NCBI GenBank assembly: GCA_034401795.1
Contig: CM067369.1
Coordinates: 139,884,496-139,948,495, forward strand
Length of the DNA stretch: 64,000 bases
Origin: Chaetoderma sp. LZ-2023a
Lineage: Eukaryota > Mollusca > Caudofoveata > Chaetodermatida > Chaetodermatidae
Reading direction: 5' to 3'
The notes under the pieces were generated by a model. It was not told where the DNA came from. It saw nothing but the letters and a program-made list of their open reading frames with translations, and searched no databases. Each line of letters opens with the position of its first letter. The stretch's first letter is position 1. This document shows, piece by piece, positions 54,301 through 64,000 of this stretch. The position numbers and the translations under genes were made by a program.

Positions 54301-54703
54301 TGTGCTCACCTTCTCGCCTCATGCTCCGGGCTAAGGGTTCAGACCTCGGCCCCCTTATGCTCAGACCTCGGCATTGCATAACGATCATGCGTTTGAGAGT
54401 TAAGCGCTCCAGTGGATGAGCCTCCATCCGCCTCGCTACAGTCTTGGCTCGCAAGCTAGCAGTCACCTCCCCGCCCAACTGACAACACTGACGTGTCCGC
54501 TGCGCTTTTTTGTGGGGATTTCAAGGAGCCTCTTTGGTAAAGGCTGGAAACCTTCACATATTCATTGCTCGGGAGAGTCGCTTCTACCACTCCTCGGCAC
54601 GGACATGTCTGATCATCTGGAGCAGGTCGGCTTTCTTGGCCTTAGAGTTGTCTCTAAGGCCGAATTGCTTTGCAATAGCGCGAAGCTGTGCAACAGTACT
54701 CAT
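51298..54703 (-). pseudogene. SAP-domain plus family-B DNA polymerase of the virus-like element, broken
   Basis: ATG 54703 opens a SAP-like domain (VAQLRAIAKQFGLRDNSKAK, ADLLQMIRHVR). In the same frame, past TAG and two TGA, follow TVARRMEAHPLERLTLKRM and RWTFFRGLEGDLTDQI. After a frameshift near 54040: DRPNTKWAFVRLINVEV; VYQFHGCHWHGCP, an endonuclease-like motif common in such polymerases; exonuclease I YDFEAL (about 53595); exonuclease II MGFNSGRHDLN; motif A LLGYDANALYLS (about 52590); motif B LLGNTAYGKLIE (about 52070); motif C LQMNTDTAYIAIA (about 51785, Asn in place of the first Asp); and thumb TPGLFKLEFEG. From about 53600 to 51298 there is one frame with stops only: TAA 53050, TGA about 52819, TAG 52294, TAA about 52200, TAG 51721. 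About 1130 residues. It is far from the polymerase at 14.6-18.2 kb. Confidence 0.85.
54396..54485. repeat. Direct repeat, copy within the polymerase gene
   Basis: About 90 bases (GAGAGTTAAGCGCTCCAGTG onward) repeated at 54722-54815 with about 12% changes. Confidence 0.85.
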
Positions 54704-54721
54704 GGTGTTTATCCCTGTGTT

Positions 54722-54815
54722 GGAGAGTTAAGGGCTCCAGTGAATGGGCCTCCATCCGCTTCGCTACAGCCTTGACTCGCAAGCTAGTAGTCACCTCCTC
54801 GTCCAACTGATTAAA
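54722..54815. repeat. Direct repeat, copy upstream of the polymerase start
   Basis: Copy of 54396-54485, lying 5' of the polymerase ATG, so a fragment of polymerase coding sequence has been duplicated into its leader. Confidence 0.85.
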
Positions 54816-54821
54816 CTCACG

Positions 54822-55630
54822 TATCAGACCCTATTATGTGTTGTGATCAGCGTTCAGACCTATTATGTGTGGTGCTGGCGATCAGTACCTTTAGGTGGTG
54901 TATATCCTTGTGGATGTCTGTCTCTAAATGGGCATTCAGACGCTATAATGTGTGGCGATCAGTACCTGTGGGTGGTGTATATCACCTGTCTGGGCGTTCA
55001 GACCTATTATGTGTGGTGCTGGCGATCAGTATCTGTAGGTGGTGTATATCCCTGTAAATGCCTGTCTCTAAATGGCGCTCGGACCCTATTATGTGTGGCG
55101 ATCAGTACCTATTGGTGGTGTATATCCCCTGTCCGGGCGTTCAGACCTATTATGTGTGGTGCTGGCGATCAGTACCTGTGGGTGGTGTAAATCCCTGTGG
55201 ATGCCTGTCTCCAAATGAGCGTTCGGACCCTATTATGTGTGGCGATCAGCGTTCAGACCTATTATGTGTGGTGCTGGCGATCATTACCTGTGGGTGTTGT
55301 ATATCCCTGTGGACGCCTGTCTCTAAATGGGCTTTCAGACCCTATTATGTGTGGCGATCAGTACCTGTGGGTGGTGTATATCCCCTGTCTGGGCGTTCAG
55401 ACCTATTATGTGTGGTGCTGGCGATCAGTACCTATGAGTGATGTATATCCCTGTGGACGCCTGTCTCTAAATGGGCGTTCAGACCCTATTATGTGTGGCG
55501 ATCAGCGTTCAGACCTATTTTGTGTGGTGCTGGCGATCAATACCTGTCGGTGGTGTATACTCCTGTGGATGCCTGTCTCTAAATGGGCTTTCAGACCCTA
55601 TTATGTGTGGCGATCAGTACCTGTGGGTGG
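54822..55630. repeat. Subterminal tandem array next to the right terminal repeat
   Basis: Two related units alternate: a longer one with ACCTATTATGTGTGGTGCTG then GCGATCAGTACCTGTGGGTG and CCTGTCTCTAAATGGGCGTT, and a shorter one lacking GGTGCTG and ending CCCCTGTCTGGGCGTT. The higher-order period is about 148 bases, with about five periods. It is found only at the right end. Long stop-free frames across it are by-products of the repeat. Confidence 0.9.
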
Positions 55631-55633
55631 TGT

Positions 55634-55775
55634 ATACCGCCCTGCCAGCCATTTGGCGATCCGTGGTGGCCCCCGCAACCTATGCCCCAGAGATTGAGAG
55701 GGTGGTGGGGCTCATTTGTCTAGATGGAAATCCAGTTGAGGGACGTGGTATCATTTTGACCCCGACACTATTACT
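55634..55775. repeat. Right terminal inverted repeat
   Basis: Inverted match to 39528-39711, without the 42-base duplication found on the left. It ends CCCCGACACTATTACT. Confidence 0.9.
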
Positions 55776-55780
55776 TATGC
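55776..55780. other. Right target-site duplication TATGC
   Basis: Identical to 39523-39527. Confidence 0.85.
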
Positions 55781-56130
55781 CGACGATGTAGACTTCATAG
55801 ATGGTGAAAAGAAACCCGTTAACGAACTTCTCCCAATAGCTGCAAGCAAACTAAAATTTGAGATTCTCTTTAGGAATGAATCCAAAACAGAGTTCACCCA
55901 CATATACCTATCGACGAAGCATGAAACTATAGAAAATGGCGACCCACTTCGTGGCGGCGAACCATGGAGGAAAGGTACAATCCTGGGCTCACTGCTTTGC
56001 AGTACTGCTGACATTTCTGCATGGTGCGTCATGATTCGTAGATCAAAGATGCCCTTGATAAAGAGGCTATGTTCATACAATGCAACCTGCGTATCCTTGA
56101 TGCTGTATAACTGTAACAGCTGGGCAGCTC
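55781..56130 (+). pseudogene. Non-LTR retrotransposon, 3' part of the reverse transcriptase
   Basis: Immediately after the target duplication the frame reads GACGATGTA (D-D-V), the second half of the YADD motif whose first half ends at 39527, and continues DFIDGEKKPVNELLPIAASK, FRNESKTEFTHIYLS and EPWRKGTILGSLLCSTADIS, the palm/thumb and following conserved GxLG region of LINE reverse transcriptases. It decays into a triplet repeat at 56134. Same element as 37825-39522. Confidence 0.85.
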
Positions 56131-56133
56131 CAA

Positions 56134-56301
56134 AGGTGGTGGTGGTGGTGGTGGTGTTGGACTGTTGGTGTTGGTTGATGTGGTGGTGTTGGTGGTGGTG
56201 CTGCTGATGTTGATGCTGATTATGATGATGATGGTACATAGTAGTGCCGGTAGTGGTGAAGAGGGCCCTGTAAACAAGGACCTATTTCGATCCCCTAAAA
56301 C

Positions 56302-56396
<95 letters not shown>

Positions 56397-56410
56397 GTGG
56401 GGAACAATAG
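56134..56410. repeat. (GGT)n and (TAG)n microsatellites
   Basis: GGT units at 56134-56160 and about 30 TAG units at 56304-56397. The Ser-rich and Leu/Thr-rich frames here are artefacts. Confidence 0.97.
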
Positions 56411-57203
56411 TGGTAGTGGTAGTGGTACTTGTATTGATAGTACATACCCCACACTAAACCACATATACATGTGTACACATTACCCCACCAGTTACCCAAC
56501 TACCGCGAATTCTATCAGTAGCTAGTTCCGAATACGTGAAATCATGCAGCCTATCAGATTTACATACATAAGTGACAGTATTTTCGCAACTATATCGTTT
56601 AGGACTCGATCGCTTTGATATAAAAAAATTGTATTGAATTGAGTTGACGTCAACATTATTCTTTATTTTCAAAATGCATCGGAGTTCTTGCGAGGTGGAA
56701 TAACTAGGCTTGAGAGAATAAATACTCAATTTAAATACCAGGCTTTGAATGGATATTTAGCCTTGGTGGAATAGAACGTAATTATAAACATATTTATTTC
56801 ATTGTTGCGTCCTCAGTTCGTAGCTTTTTGTGTTTTATTTGAAGAAACTTTGATATTTGGTGCTCGCTAGACTTCTTACATACGAGGCATCAAAAGGTGA
56901 ATGGGGACCGATTTAGATTAGACGAGCTCTGTTATTAGGTTGGAGGTGTGAGAAAGAGAAAATGCCTGCCGTAAAACAATATGGCTGACACTTACCTGAT
57001 ACAAATTGCAAACATGAATAATTAATTTGCTTACTATTTTTTCTACTAAAAATAATACTTAATTTTATAAGTACCCTCTAGCTTAAATGTTTTGAAACTG
57101 AAACAGTTTATTAAATATAAACCTTTATTGCATTAGACGTGCATGAACTCTTAATTAGATGCATATTTGAGGGTCAGCCCTAATGGGACTATATACCACA
57201 TTG
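56411..57203. other. Non-coding stretch
   Basis: No gene or clear repeat is seen. Confidence 0.5.
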
Positions 57204-57965
57204 GGAACTGAATATAGGAAAGAACAGCAATAGCAGTGGGAACTGAATATAGAGGAAAACATCAATCACAGTGAGAACTGAATATAGTAAAGCACATCGA
57301 TCACAGTCGGAACTGAATATAGAGGAGAACGTCAACCACAGTGGGAACGTAATAATTTTATAGGAGAGAACGTCAATCAAAGTGAGAACAGAATATAGGA
57401 GAGACCATCAATCACAGTGGGAACTGAATACAGAGGAGAACATCAATCACAGTTGGAACTGAGTATCGTAGAGAACGTTAATCAAAGTGGGAATTGAATA
57501 TATGAAAGAACATCAATCACAGTTGGAATATAATATAGGAGAGAACATCAATCACAGCGTCAACAGAATATAGGAGAGAACATTAATCACAGTGGGAACA
57601 GAATATAGGCGTGAACATCAATCACAGCGGGGACAAAATATAGGAGAGAACATCAATCACAGTGAGAACATAATATGGTAGAGAACGTCAATCAAAGTGG
57701 GAACTGAATATATGAAAGAACATCAATCGCAGTGGGAACAGAATATAGGAGATAACATCAGCAACAGTGGGAACAGATATAGGAGAGAACATCAAAGACA
57801 GTAAGAACTGAATATAGGAGACAACATTAATCACAGTGGGAACTAAATATAGAAAAGAACATCAATCACAGTGGGAACTGAATATAGGAAAGAACATCAA
57901 TCATTCTGGGAACTGAATATAGGAAAGAACATCAATCAGAGTGGGAACTGAATATCAGAATGACA
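57204..57965. repeat. Minisatellite, unit about 36 bases, about 21 copies
   Basis: The unit reads GGGAACTGAATATAGGAGAG then AACATCAATCACAGT, with point changes and a few one- to six-base length changes. Confidence 0.95.
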
Positions 57966-59430
57966 ACCTACAAAAGAAAATAAATATGAGTAGAGAATGG
58001 CGCTAATAGGAACTGCATATCAGAAATTCTCATATATTAAATAGTGTTTATCATCTGTATCACCATGACCTCCTGTAAAAACCACTCCTGTTACACGTGG
58101 TATATATTGTACTGCTACATAAGTTGATTTCGAGCTCGCAAATTGGATATTGTTAATATGTTGGGAGATTCACTGGATTGGTGTTGCAATCTGCATCTTA
58201 TTAACTGCAGAAACTGCGAGGCGAGGCGAAATCGGAAAATGGACGGTGGTTACATGGGAAGATCGATTTAGTAGTCTGAACGCCCATTAGACTACAGATA
58301 TTATTGTGCAATCTATCGATTCCACATTCTCACGTGCATGTCCCGTAAATCACCGTTTATTCCTGTCATGTTTCCTTCATTATTCCTAGCCAAGTGCCTG
58401 TCACAAACTTCCCTACAACAGGAAAATCTATTTCTATTGAATTAAATGCACCCTACAACAGGAAAATCAATTTCTATTGAATAAACTGCAGATAGCTGCC
58501 AGATCAGTTGTATTGACACAGAATTGAAACGCATTACTCCCACCACTTATAAATAAACAACATTTCTTTGACTCTCTCTCTCCATGGCATCGACGGTATT
58601 GTGAGCGGATAACCTATAGCCAGAAGCGCCCATCAGAAATATATGTAACGATCTTATCGTGGAAGTAGCAACCCAGCGAGCAAAAGTTGCAAACGCTCAA
58701 ATGTAGAAGAAGAAAGCTGAAACGGCCAATTCATCCGCACATAATTTATTTCAAATAATTCCTTAGTAGAACAGATAATTAAGATGTACCCAAAATTGTT
58801 ATATACATGTTTAGGTGATTTATTGATTGATGCAGTAATGTGATTTGCCTAGGCAATTAGGTCTGCCTGAAGTCAAGTCGCTGACAATAACATTGCAAAA
58901 TGGTTTTTGTTTTACTTCATCCAGGGGTCACTGCTTCGAATAACAGGATGATGATCTCCATCTTTTAAGGCTATGAAAACCATGTTCATACGATTCCTCG
59001 ACGCAGCTAACACTGTTGTACGATGTTGATGTCTATAGCATGGAAACATGTCACTGACTAATAGAATTGCGTTGGAACCTTCCAGATCACACCTCAATTT
59101 GAATGGAGGACATAATTATATTGCGTACCTGCTCCTGCCAGTACGATTACATGCGCTCAGTACAGGACGATTACTCATCTCACGCACCAACTGATTCACC
59201 ATGAATCAGTCCCTTGTTCTGCATGGATGGGCAGGTAGGTAATCTGTGCAGCATTGAAGACTAACTGGGAACTATTTTACGAGGCACGCATTTAAGCACG
59301 CTATGTTAGTTTGCAATGTGTTTCAAGATACGATGGTAATGAGAATGTCAGAGATCAGATCAACGTTCACCCATTATTTCTGGCATAGTATGAATAGAGG
59401 AATCTAAGCTAATATATCATATTCTATTTA
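57966..59430. other. Non-coding stretch
   Basis: A 30-base direct repeat (CCCTACAACAGGAAAATC) occurs at 58411 and 58450; otherwise nothing recognisable. Confidence 0.5.
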
Positions 59431-59770
59431 ATCACAGGTAGACTGACGTCACAAGCAAGATACTTCATGAATAACGTGTCTAAATCTGTCAAATGAACGC
59501 TTAGTAGCTACTAATTACTATTTACTAAACATTTTGTTGAGTATTTTGAAACTAATTTGACTGGGCGCTGTTGCTGTCATATCCAGCAACAGCATCCAGT
59601 CAAATTGCTTTCAAAATATTCAAATGCTAAGCTGTATTGTTACCATGCAATTGGGATTCTGGGAATTCAAGTGTCAAAGTACATAAATTGATCACAGCAC
59701 GTTCACAGCATTGGCGCGATTACCTATAGATGGGCAGGACATAGCCAAGTGGATGTAGCCATTGGTCAAC
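59430..59770 (+). repeat. Family-A MITE copy
   Basis: Left arm AGGTAGACTGACGTCACAAG; core at 59543-59620 pairing GACTGGGCGCTGTTGCTG with CAGCAACAGCATCCAGTC; right arm AGATGGGCAGGACATAGCCA. Confidence 0.8.
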
Positions 59771-61214
59771 GCAGTATCATAAATGATCATTTTATTATCA
59801 ATGATCTCAGTGAAAATCGTCATTTAACCAACTTTCCTTGGTGGTGATCGCTCATACTCATATTTAATTAATAAATCATAGACTGCAGCTGTTGACAATA
59901 GCGCACGTTGCATGCTTAACTGAGCACCAGAATGTTGAAAGCTAAAGCCTATTAACAACAAACTGCCAATCATCTTGCTAAGCCTGGTTAAGTAGTTAGA
60001 CATCATGTTGGCCAGTATAGTTCCCCTCTAGTATTGACCAATTAGCGCTGCATTACATAAAAGAGAGTACCTACATTCATTCGTCCATTTCTCATGATTT
60101 AATATTTTATACATGGTTTGTCATCTTACCAAATTAACTCGTTTATCAAGTACATGGGTGCAGATATCTACATTCTATAGACGGAATCTATGTGTGTACA
60201 CAGTAGTACGGATTTTAATAAAGATTGGGTCAATGGTGTGTGTCTGGAAAAATTTTAAAAATCTAGATACTCTTTGAGACCGTCTCCATCTTTATGTGTG
60301 TAGCTGTGCACACTTAAACACCCACAAATTTAAACTAACCAATGCATATTCAATTATTTTACCAACATTGTAATTGTATTTGGACATGCCAAGTCACATC
60401 CAATTAATGCATTCAGTAATAACTATGAATCAAGATTGTTTTTTTAATACTGAATCATCGGACGGAAAGTATTGGGATCCAACCGACACCATAATTTATT
60501 GTACTTTATTTGATATATGGCTGCGTTCTAATGCAAAATTACTCATTGGATAAACTGCTGTAAAGGCAGGCAGGCAGGAAAGCAGACAGGCAGCATCATC
60601 TCACTATATTCCTAGCGTTATCGTGCATCATACTGTTATTTGCAAAAGGAACGTCACGTCATAAATCATATTACATAAACATGTTCATGACGGATGGCAC
60701 CAAGGTTAGCCGAGTAGCATCATAAGGCCCGCCGGAATGGACGGCGTTCACATCTTAGTACTCATCAATTTGTAGGTAACGACATAATCAAATAAATATT
60801 GTCAGAATATCGTGAACGGGGTGCATTAATTGTATATGGCGTGATACATATTTAAAGAGACAGTACCTTCAAGCTAACATAAACTTTGGAATGGTTAAAT
60901 ATTTGTATTGCAATATAACGAGCTTAGTATACTATTAACGCTTACTAATTTGTATACACAAATTGCGACTATGTCACCCATATTTGTCATGTTATTATTG
61001 TTCTAGTTTAATAGATATGCGTAGGTTTCCTACATTTGCTTACGGATCACTCAGATTGGAGGGCACTCAGAAAATCCACCTCTTTAATAGGTATTGGGTC
61101 TTTAACTATGGCTATGTTTGTGACTATAACTATAAAAAATACTAGGGATATGGTAGCCTATAGTAACCCTATCACGACGAAGCCAGCCAATACTAGCCTC
61201 TGTAGTGGTATTGG
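59771..61214. other. Non-coding stretch
   Basis: No gene recognised; a short CAGGCAGG/ACAGGCAG run at 60567-60593. Confidence 0.5.
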
Positions 61215-61355
61215 GGAATGTCCATTTGCAGGCCAAGAGAATACTATTTTTAAAGATTTACCCCTGGAATGACTGGCTCGATTATCGAGCCAGTCATTCC
61301 CGTGGTAAATCTTCAAAAATAGTCTTCTCTTTGACCTGAAAATGGACATTCAATA
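61215..61355. repeat. Family-B foldback core, near-perfect hairpin
   Basis: The centre TGACTGGCTCGATTATCGAG then CCAGTCATTCC is a clean palindrome (about 61268-61298), extended by AATGTCCATTTGCAGGCCAA opposite TTTGACCTGAAAATGGACAT. Confidence 0.85.
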
Positions 61356-62149
61356 GGTACATATTTTCATTATATGAACTAATTTAGACAATAAACGGTT
61401 AATATTGCTTTTATAAATTATGTTGACGTAAACCGCTGTTGTCTATTACTAAATATCAGTAGTGATTCCATTACCAGTTGTTATACCGTCGCATTATTTA
61501 CCTGTATCGGTACAATGGCCATGCATGACATCATGACTAATCTATCTTAGACTTGTTAGTAATCTAGAGCCGAACTTGTGCAAAAAAAAAAATGGTGTAA
61601 CATTTTGCTTTGCATAATGTGATTAATGCGGAATACTAAAGATGATATTGGATCTATGGCTCAGAAATGCGACATATAAATGCATTTTGCACACATTTCC
61701 AGAGCGAGGGGATTATGTCTATTGGCTAGAATATAACAAGTGAAAATTCACGTCACGAACCTGTAACGAACCATAAATCTTCGAGATCTTTCGTCTTAGA
61801 GTGTGCAGTTAGAAATCCGCTTGTTATCATGCCAGCGTTTGAGGATTGAAACACGTTCATGTTGATCAATACAATATGACGAATAAAAAAGCTTTCATCA
61901 TCAATTCGCTCGCCTATGCATTTATTACACCAGTAATAACGTGTGGCTCTGTGGCTACCATATTGATTTGATTACAAATCCCTTGTTATTTTTTGACAGA
62001 ATTACATAATATTATATTATGGCATTATTGCCGAGCTTCTCTCCCAGGTGACAACATCAGAAAATAAATATTGCTGGAAGCGTAAAAATAGCCAGCATAC
62101 TGGAAATAAACACGATAACAATGCGTTATTATATAACACAGTTGGAATT
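61356..62149. other. Non-coding stretch
   Basis: Nothing recognisable. Confidence 0.5.
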
Positions 62150-62540
62150 CACCTTGCTAGTTTTAGCTATGCCCCGACCATCTCTATCTAACCTCCACCC
62201 ACACATCGCTAGTGTTGGGATCGATCGATCTCTGAACTTTCTGACTATCAATTTCCAAAAAACTTTACAGGTAAGCTGTTGAATATTTTGAAACTAATTT
62301 GACTGGGTGTTGTTGGTGCCTATGGCAGCAACAGCGCCCGGTTGCATTAGTTTCAAAATATTCAAAAGCATGTTTCTTAAATAGAAAAAAACATATAGTT
62401 AGTACAGCGTGTCGGGCTATTAAGCGTTAAAGACTGGTTTAATCAACTCATTCATGACGTCATGATTATGACGTCAGCATACACGTCGCGTAGTTTATTA
62501 TGACGCTATATGATTGAGTGAGGAAATGGATTAAGTAATC
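62150..62540 (-). repeat. Family-A MITE, inverted copy
   Basis: It begins TTTTAGCTATGCCCCGACCA; core at 62280-62365 with GTTGTTGGTGCC opposite GGCAGCAACAGC; arm with CATGACGTCATGATTATGAC. Confidence 0.8.
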
Positions 62541-62814
62541 GCCGAGACTATGGTCGGCATGATCTATTAATGGTCGGCATGATCTATTAGAGGTATTAAA
62601 GATCCGCCATCAGCTTTAACCAACCACTCCACTGACGTTATCAATTTATGCGAGCTGATGGGAAGCTTGATTGAGGAAGTTAACATCAATTCTCATTGAT
62701 CGGACATTTGGAAGTTGAGGCTTTGTTGCTATGGAATCGGCGGTTATAGTGATTTACATTTGGTGGAAGTGAGCTAAATTGGGGATGTTATCATTAATAC
62801 GGAATTCACCTTTT

Positions 62815-63190
62815 CGGAATATTCAGCCATGTTCTGGCGGCATATGACGTCATACTCAGCTAAACGGCGTGTAGGATGACGTCATAATCATGTCATAAAT
62901 TATTCTATTAGGCCCGTCTTTGACTCTTAATAGTCCGACGCGTTGTACGAATTGGATTTAATAAACATACTGTTGAATATTTTGAAACCAATTTGCATAG
63001 GCAAACAGCACCCACTCAAATTAGTTTCAAAATATGCAAAGGCTTACGGGTATAGTTTTCTGGAAACTAATAGTCAGGGAGTTCAGATATCGGTCGATCC
63101 CAACAAGCGAGGTGTGGGTGGAGCTTGGAGAAATTGGGGGTGGGGCGGGGTGGGGGTGGGGGAGAGCTAAAATGGGAAGGTCCATTGTTG
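62815..63190 (+). repeat. Family-A MITE copy, shortened core
   Basis: CATATGACGTCATACTCAGC and GGATGACGTCATAATCATGT precede GTACGAATTGGATT and a core with a truncated loop; right arm GTGTGGGTGGAGCTTGG and a G-rich insertion. Confidence 0.8.
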
Positions 63191-64000
63191 TAGTTTCAGT
63201 GAGTCTCGCTTGCAGTCGGTGAAACTGTATAGCTAGATGTGACTCAATTTCCATGGCTGTCAGGGTTACTGCGTTGTTACAATTCAGCCCACATTGTTTC
63301 ATTTATTTTCTATTTTTGTATATCAGGAGCGGACAGAGGCATTCGGAGTTGAGTGGAGAGTGCCGCCTACACGCAAGATGATGAATTTGATTCGGCAGTA
63401 GAATTAAAGCAGAATTCAGACTTCAAAGTTACGACAATTATTAAGATTTTGCGCACAATAACAACCTTTTAAATATGCTGGTTAAGTGTCCATGTCTTGT
63501 AAATAAAACAACAACCTCACTGTTACATATTGAAGTTAGACGATACTAGTCGTGTGTACTGTTTGCTGTGTCATTTATAATCGTTCTCATTCACCCGGTA
63601 GGTATACACGGCACACTCGCGCCCCATCCGCACCCCAAACACACCCCAAACGCACACACGCACGCACATCGTGTATTCTGTAGACTACAGGGCGAGAATG
63701 CAAACACATTGTTTCAAAAGCCATCAATTCGAGTTCTTGAATCTTCTGTTACAGAGGGGTTTTATAGAATTTATATCAGTATTTCTGACACGGCTAACAA
63801 TGTCTTCAATCTCAGTGCGAGTAGTAATGGGTGGGGCTGAGCGTTATTTTTCTTCCCAGCAGGGGGTCTTCGAGAACAAAGGGTTTTTCACGAGAACAAA
63901 AGAAAAGCTTGACGAATGGAATGTTGAGAACAATGGCGCACAGAACGCCACCCATTCTAGAGAACAATGACGCACAGAACGCCACGTTTTTCTCGATAAC
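63191..64000. other. Right-edge stretch without a clear gene
   Basis: Two overlapping plus-strand frames (63568-63840, 63671-63970) show no known motif. A CACACGCACGCACA run lies at 63652-63667, and AACAATGGCGCACAGAACGC words repeat at 63931 and 63963. Confidence 0.4.

Larger units (their letters stand above)
39528..55775. mobile_element. 16.25-kb integrated DNA-virus-like element (divergent Polinton-type)
   Basis: The borders are set by inverted repeats starting AGTAGTAGTGTCGGGGTCAA on the left and AGTAATAGTGTCGGGGTCAA when the right end is read inverted, flanked by TATGC duplications. Polinton ends also start with AG and make 5-6-base duplications. Gene content: SAP-domain plus family-B polymerase, DDE integrase, packaging-ATPase-like protein, secreted Cys-rich protein, and about a dozen small proteins on both strands. 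It shows no recognisable protease, and the capsid genes are only candidates. Base composition is clearly more GC-rich than the surrounding DNA. Many genes carry stops or frameshifts, so the copy is inactive. The family is not one I can name. Confidence 0.85.

Noticed and set aside
54744..55697. Long stop-free plus-strand frames (up to 166 codons) with repeated VQTYYVWCWRS-type text
   Set aside because: They follow the tandem array exactly, change frame between units and have no start or promoter of their own. They are a by-product of the DNA repeat.
56029..56499. Frames rich in Leu, Ser, Thr or His
   Set aside because: Produced by (TAG)n and (GGT)n triplets.
57204..57965. CRISPR-like regular 36-base repetition
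   Set aside because: The units are contiguous with no unique spacers and lie in an animal genome; it is a minisatellite.
63568..63970. Two overlapping 90-99-codon frames at the right edge
   Set aside because: No motif, no splice signals, composition like the flanking DNA.
1..64000. tRNA, rRNA or bacterial-type operon features
   Set aside because: I looked for cloverleaf-like and rRNA core sequences and saw none; the window is animal nuclear DNA with integrated elements.

Overview
This window is nuclear DNA of an animal, AT-rich and crowded with mobile elements. A marine invertebrate, probably a mollusc and perhaps a bivalve, is the best guess. That rests on a Polinton of invertebrate type, a dispersed repeat with GCTCACCTGG / GGGCCTCTTG ends that I associate with bivalve genomes, and many intron-like or intergenic MITEs. 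The species cannot be fixed from the sequence alone. Only one plausible host exon was found (26244-26545, + strand).

Region 1 (1 to about 19.5 kb) is a decayed Polinton/Maverick (adintovirus-like) element, almost entirely on the minus strand and cut at its left end by the window edge. From right to left it carries: an acidic-repeat N-terminal region and a protein-primed family-B DNA polymerase, two small ORFs, a PC4-like ssDNA-binding protein, a Cys-rich protein, an A32-type packaging ATPase, a small basic protein, a proline-rich linker protein, a retroviral-type integrase with a chromodomain, the minor (penton) capsid protein, a basic core protein, the major capsid protein and an adenain-like protease. 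Most genes have stops or frameshifts. The major capsid gene is split by a 4.7-kb transposon made of about 620-bp tandem units.

Region 2 (19.5-37.7 kb) and region 4 (56.2-64 kb) are non-coding. They hold at least fourteen copies or fragments of a roughly 370-bp MITE (family A: long central hairpin plus TGACGTCA-rich arms), a second foldback family (family B, TTAACCCTTTA ends), microsatellites and minisatellites.

Region 3 (37.8-56.1 kb) is the main point of interest. A non-LTR retrotransposon is split inside the codons for its reverse-transcriptase YADD motif by a 16.25-kb element (39528-55775) with terminal inverted repeats and an exact 5-bp target duplication (TATGC). This second element encodes a SAP-domain/family-B DNA polymerase, a DDE integrase related in type to Polinton integrases, a P-loop-like ATPase with a degenerate Walker A, a secreted Cys-rich protein, several membrane or coiled-coil proteins, and at least two candidate structural proteins. 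Its gene order, mixed strands and small proteins are unlike the Polinton next door. A recurring motif (GTTTAAC, then a TATA-like box, often CTTAAAC just before the ATG) precedes several of its genes and looks like a viral promoter. I read it as a divergent, integrated DNA virus lineage. Its genes contain in-frame stops and a few frameshifts, so this copy is probably dead.
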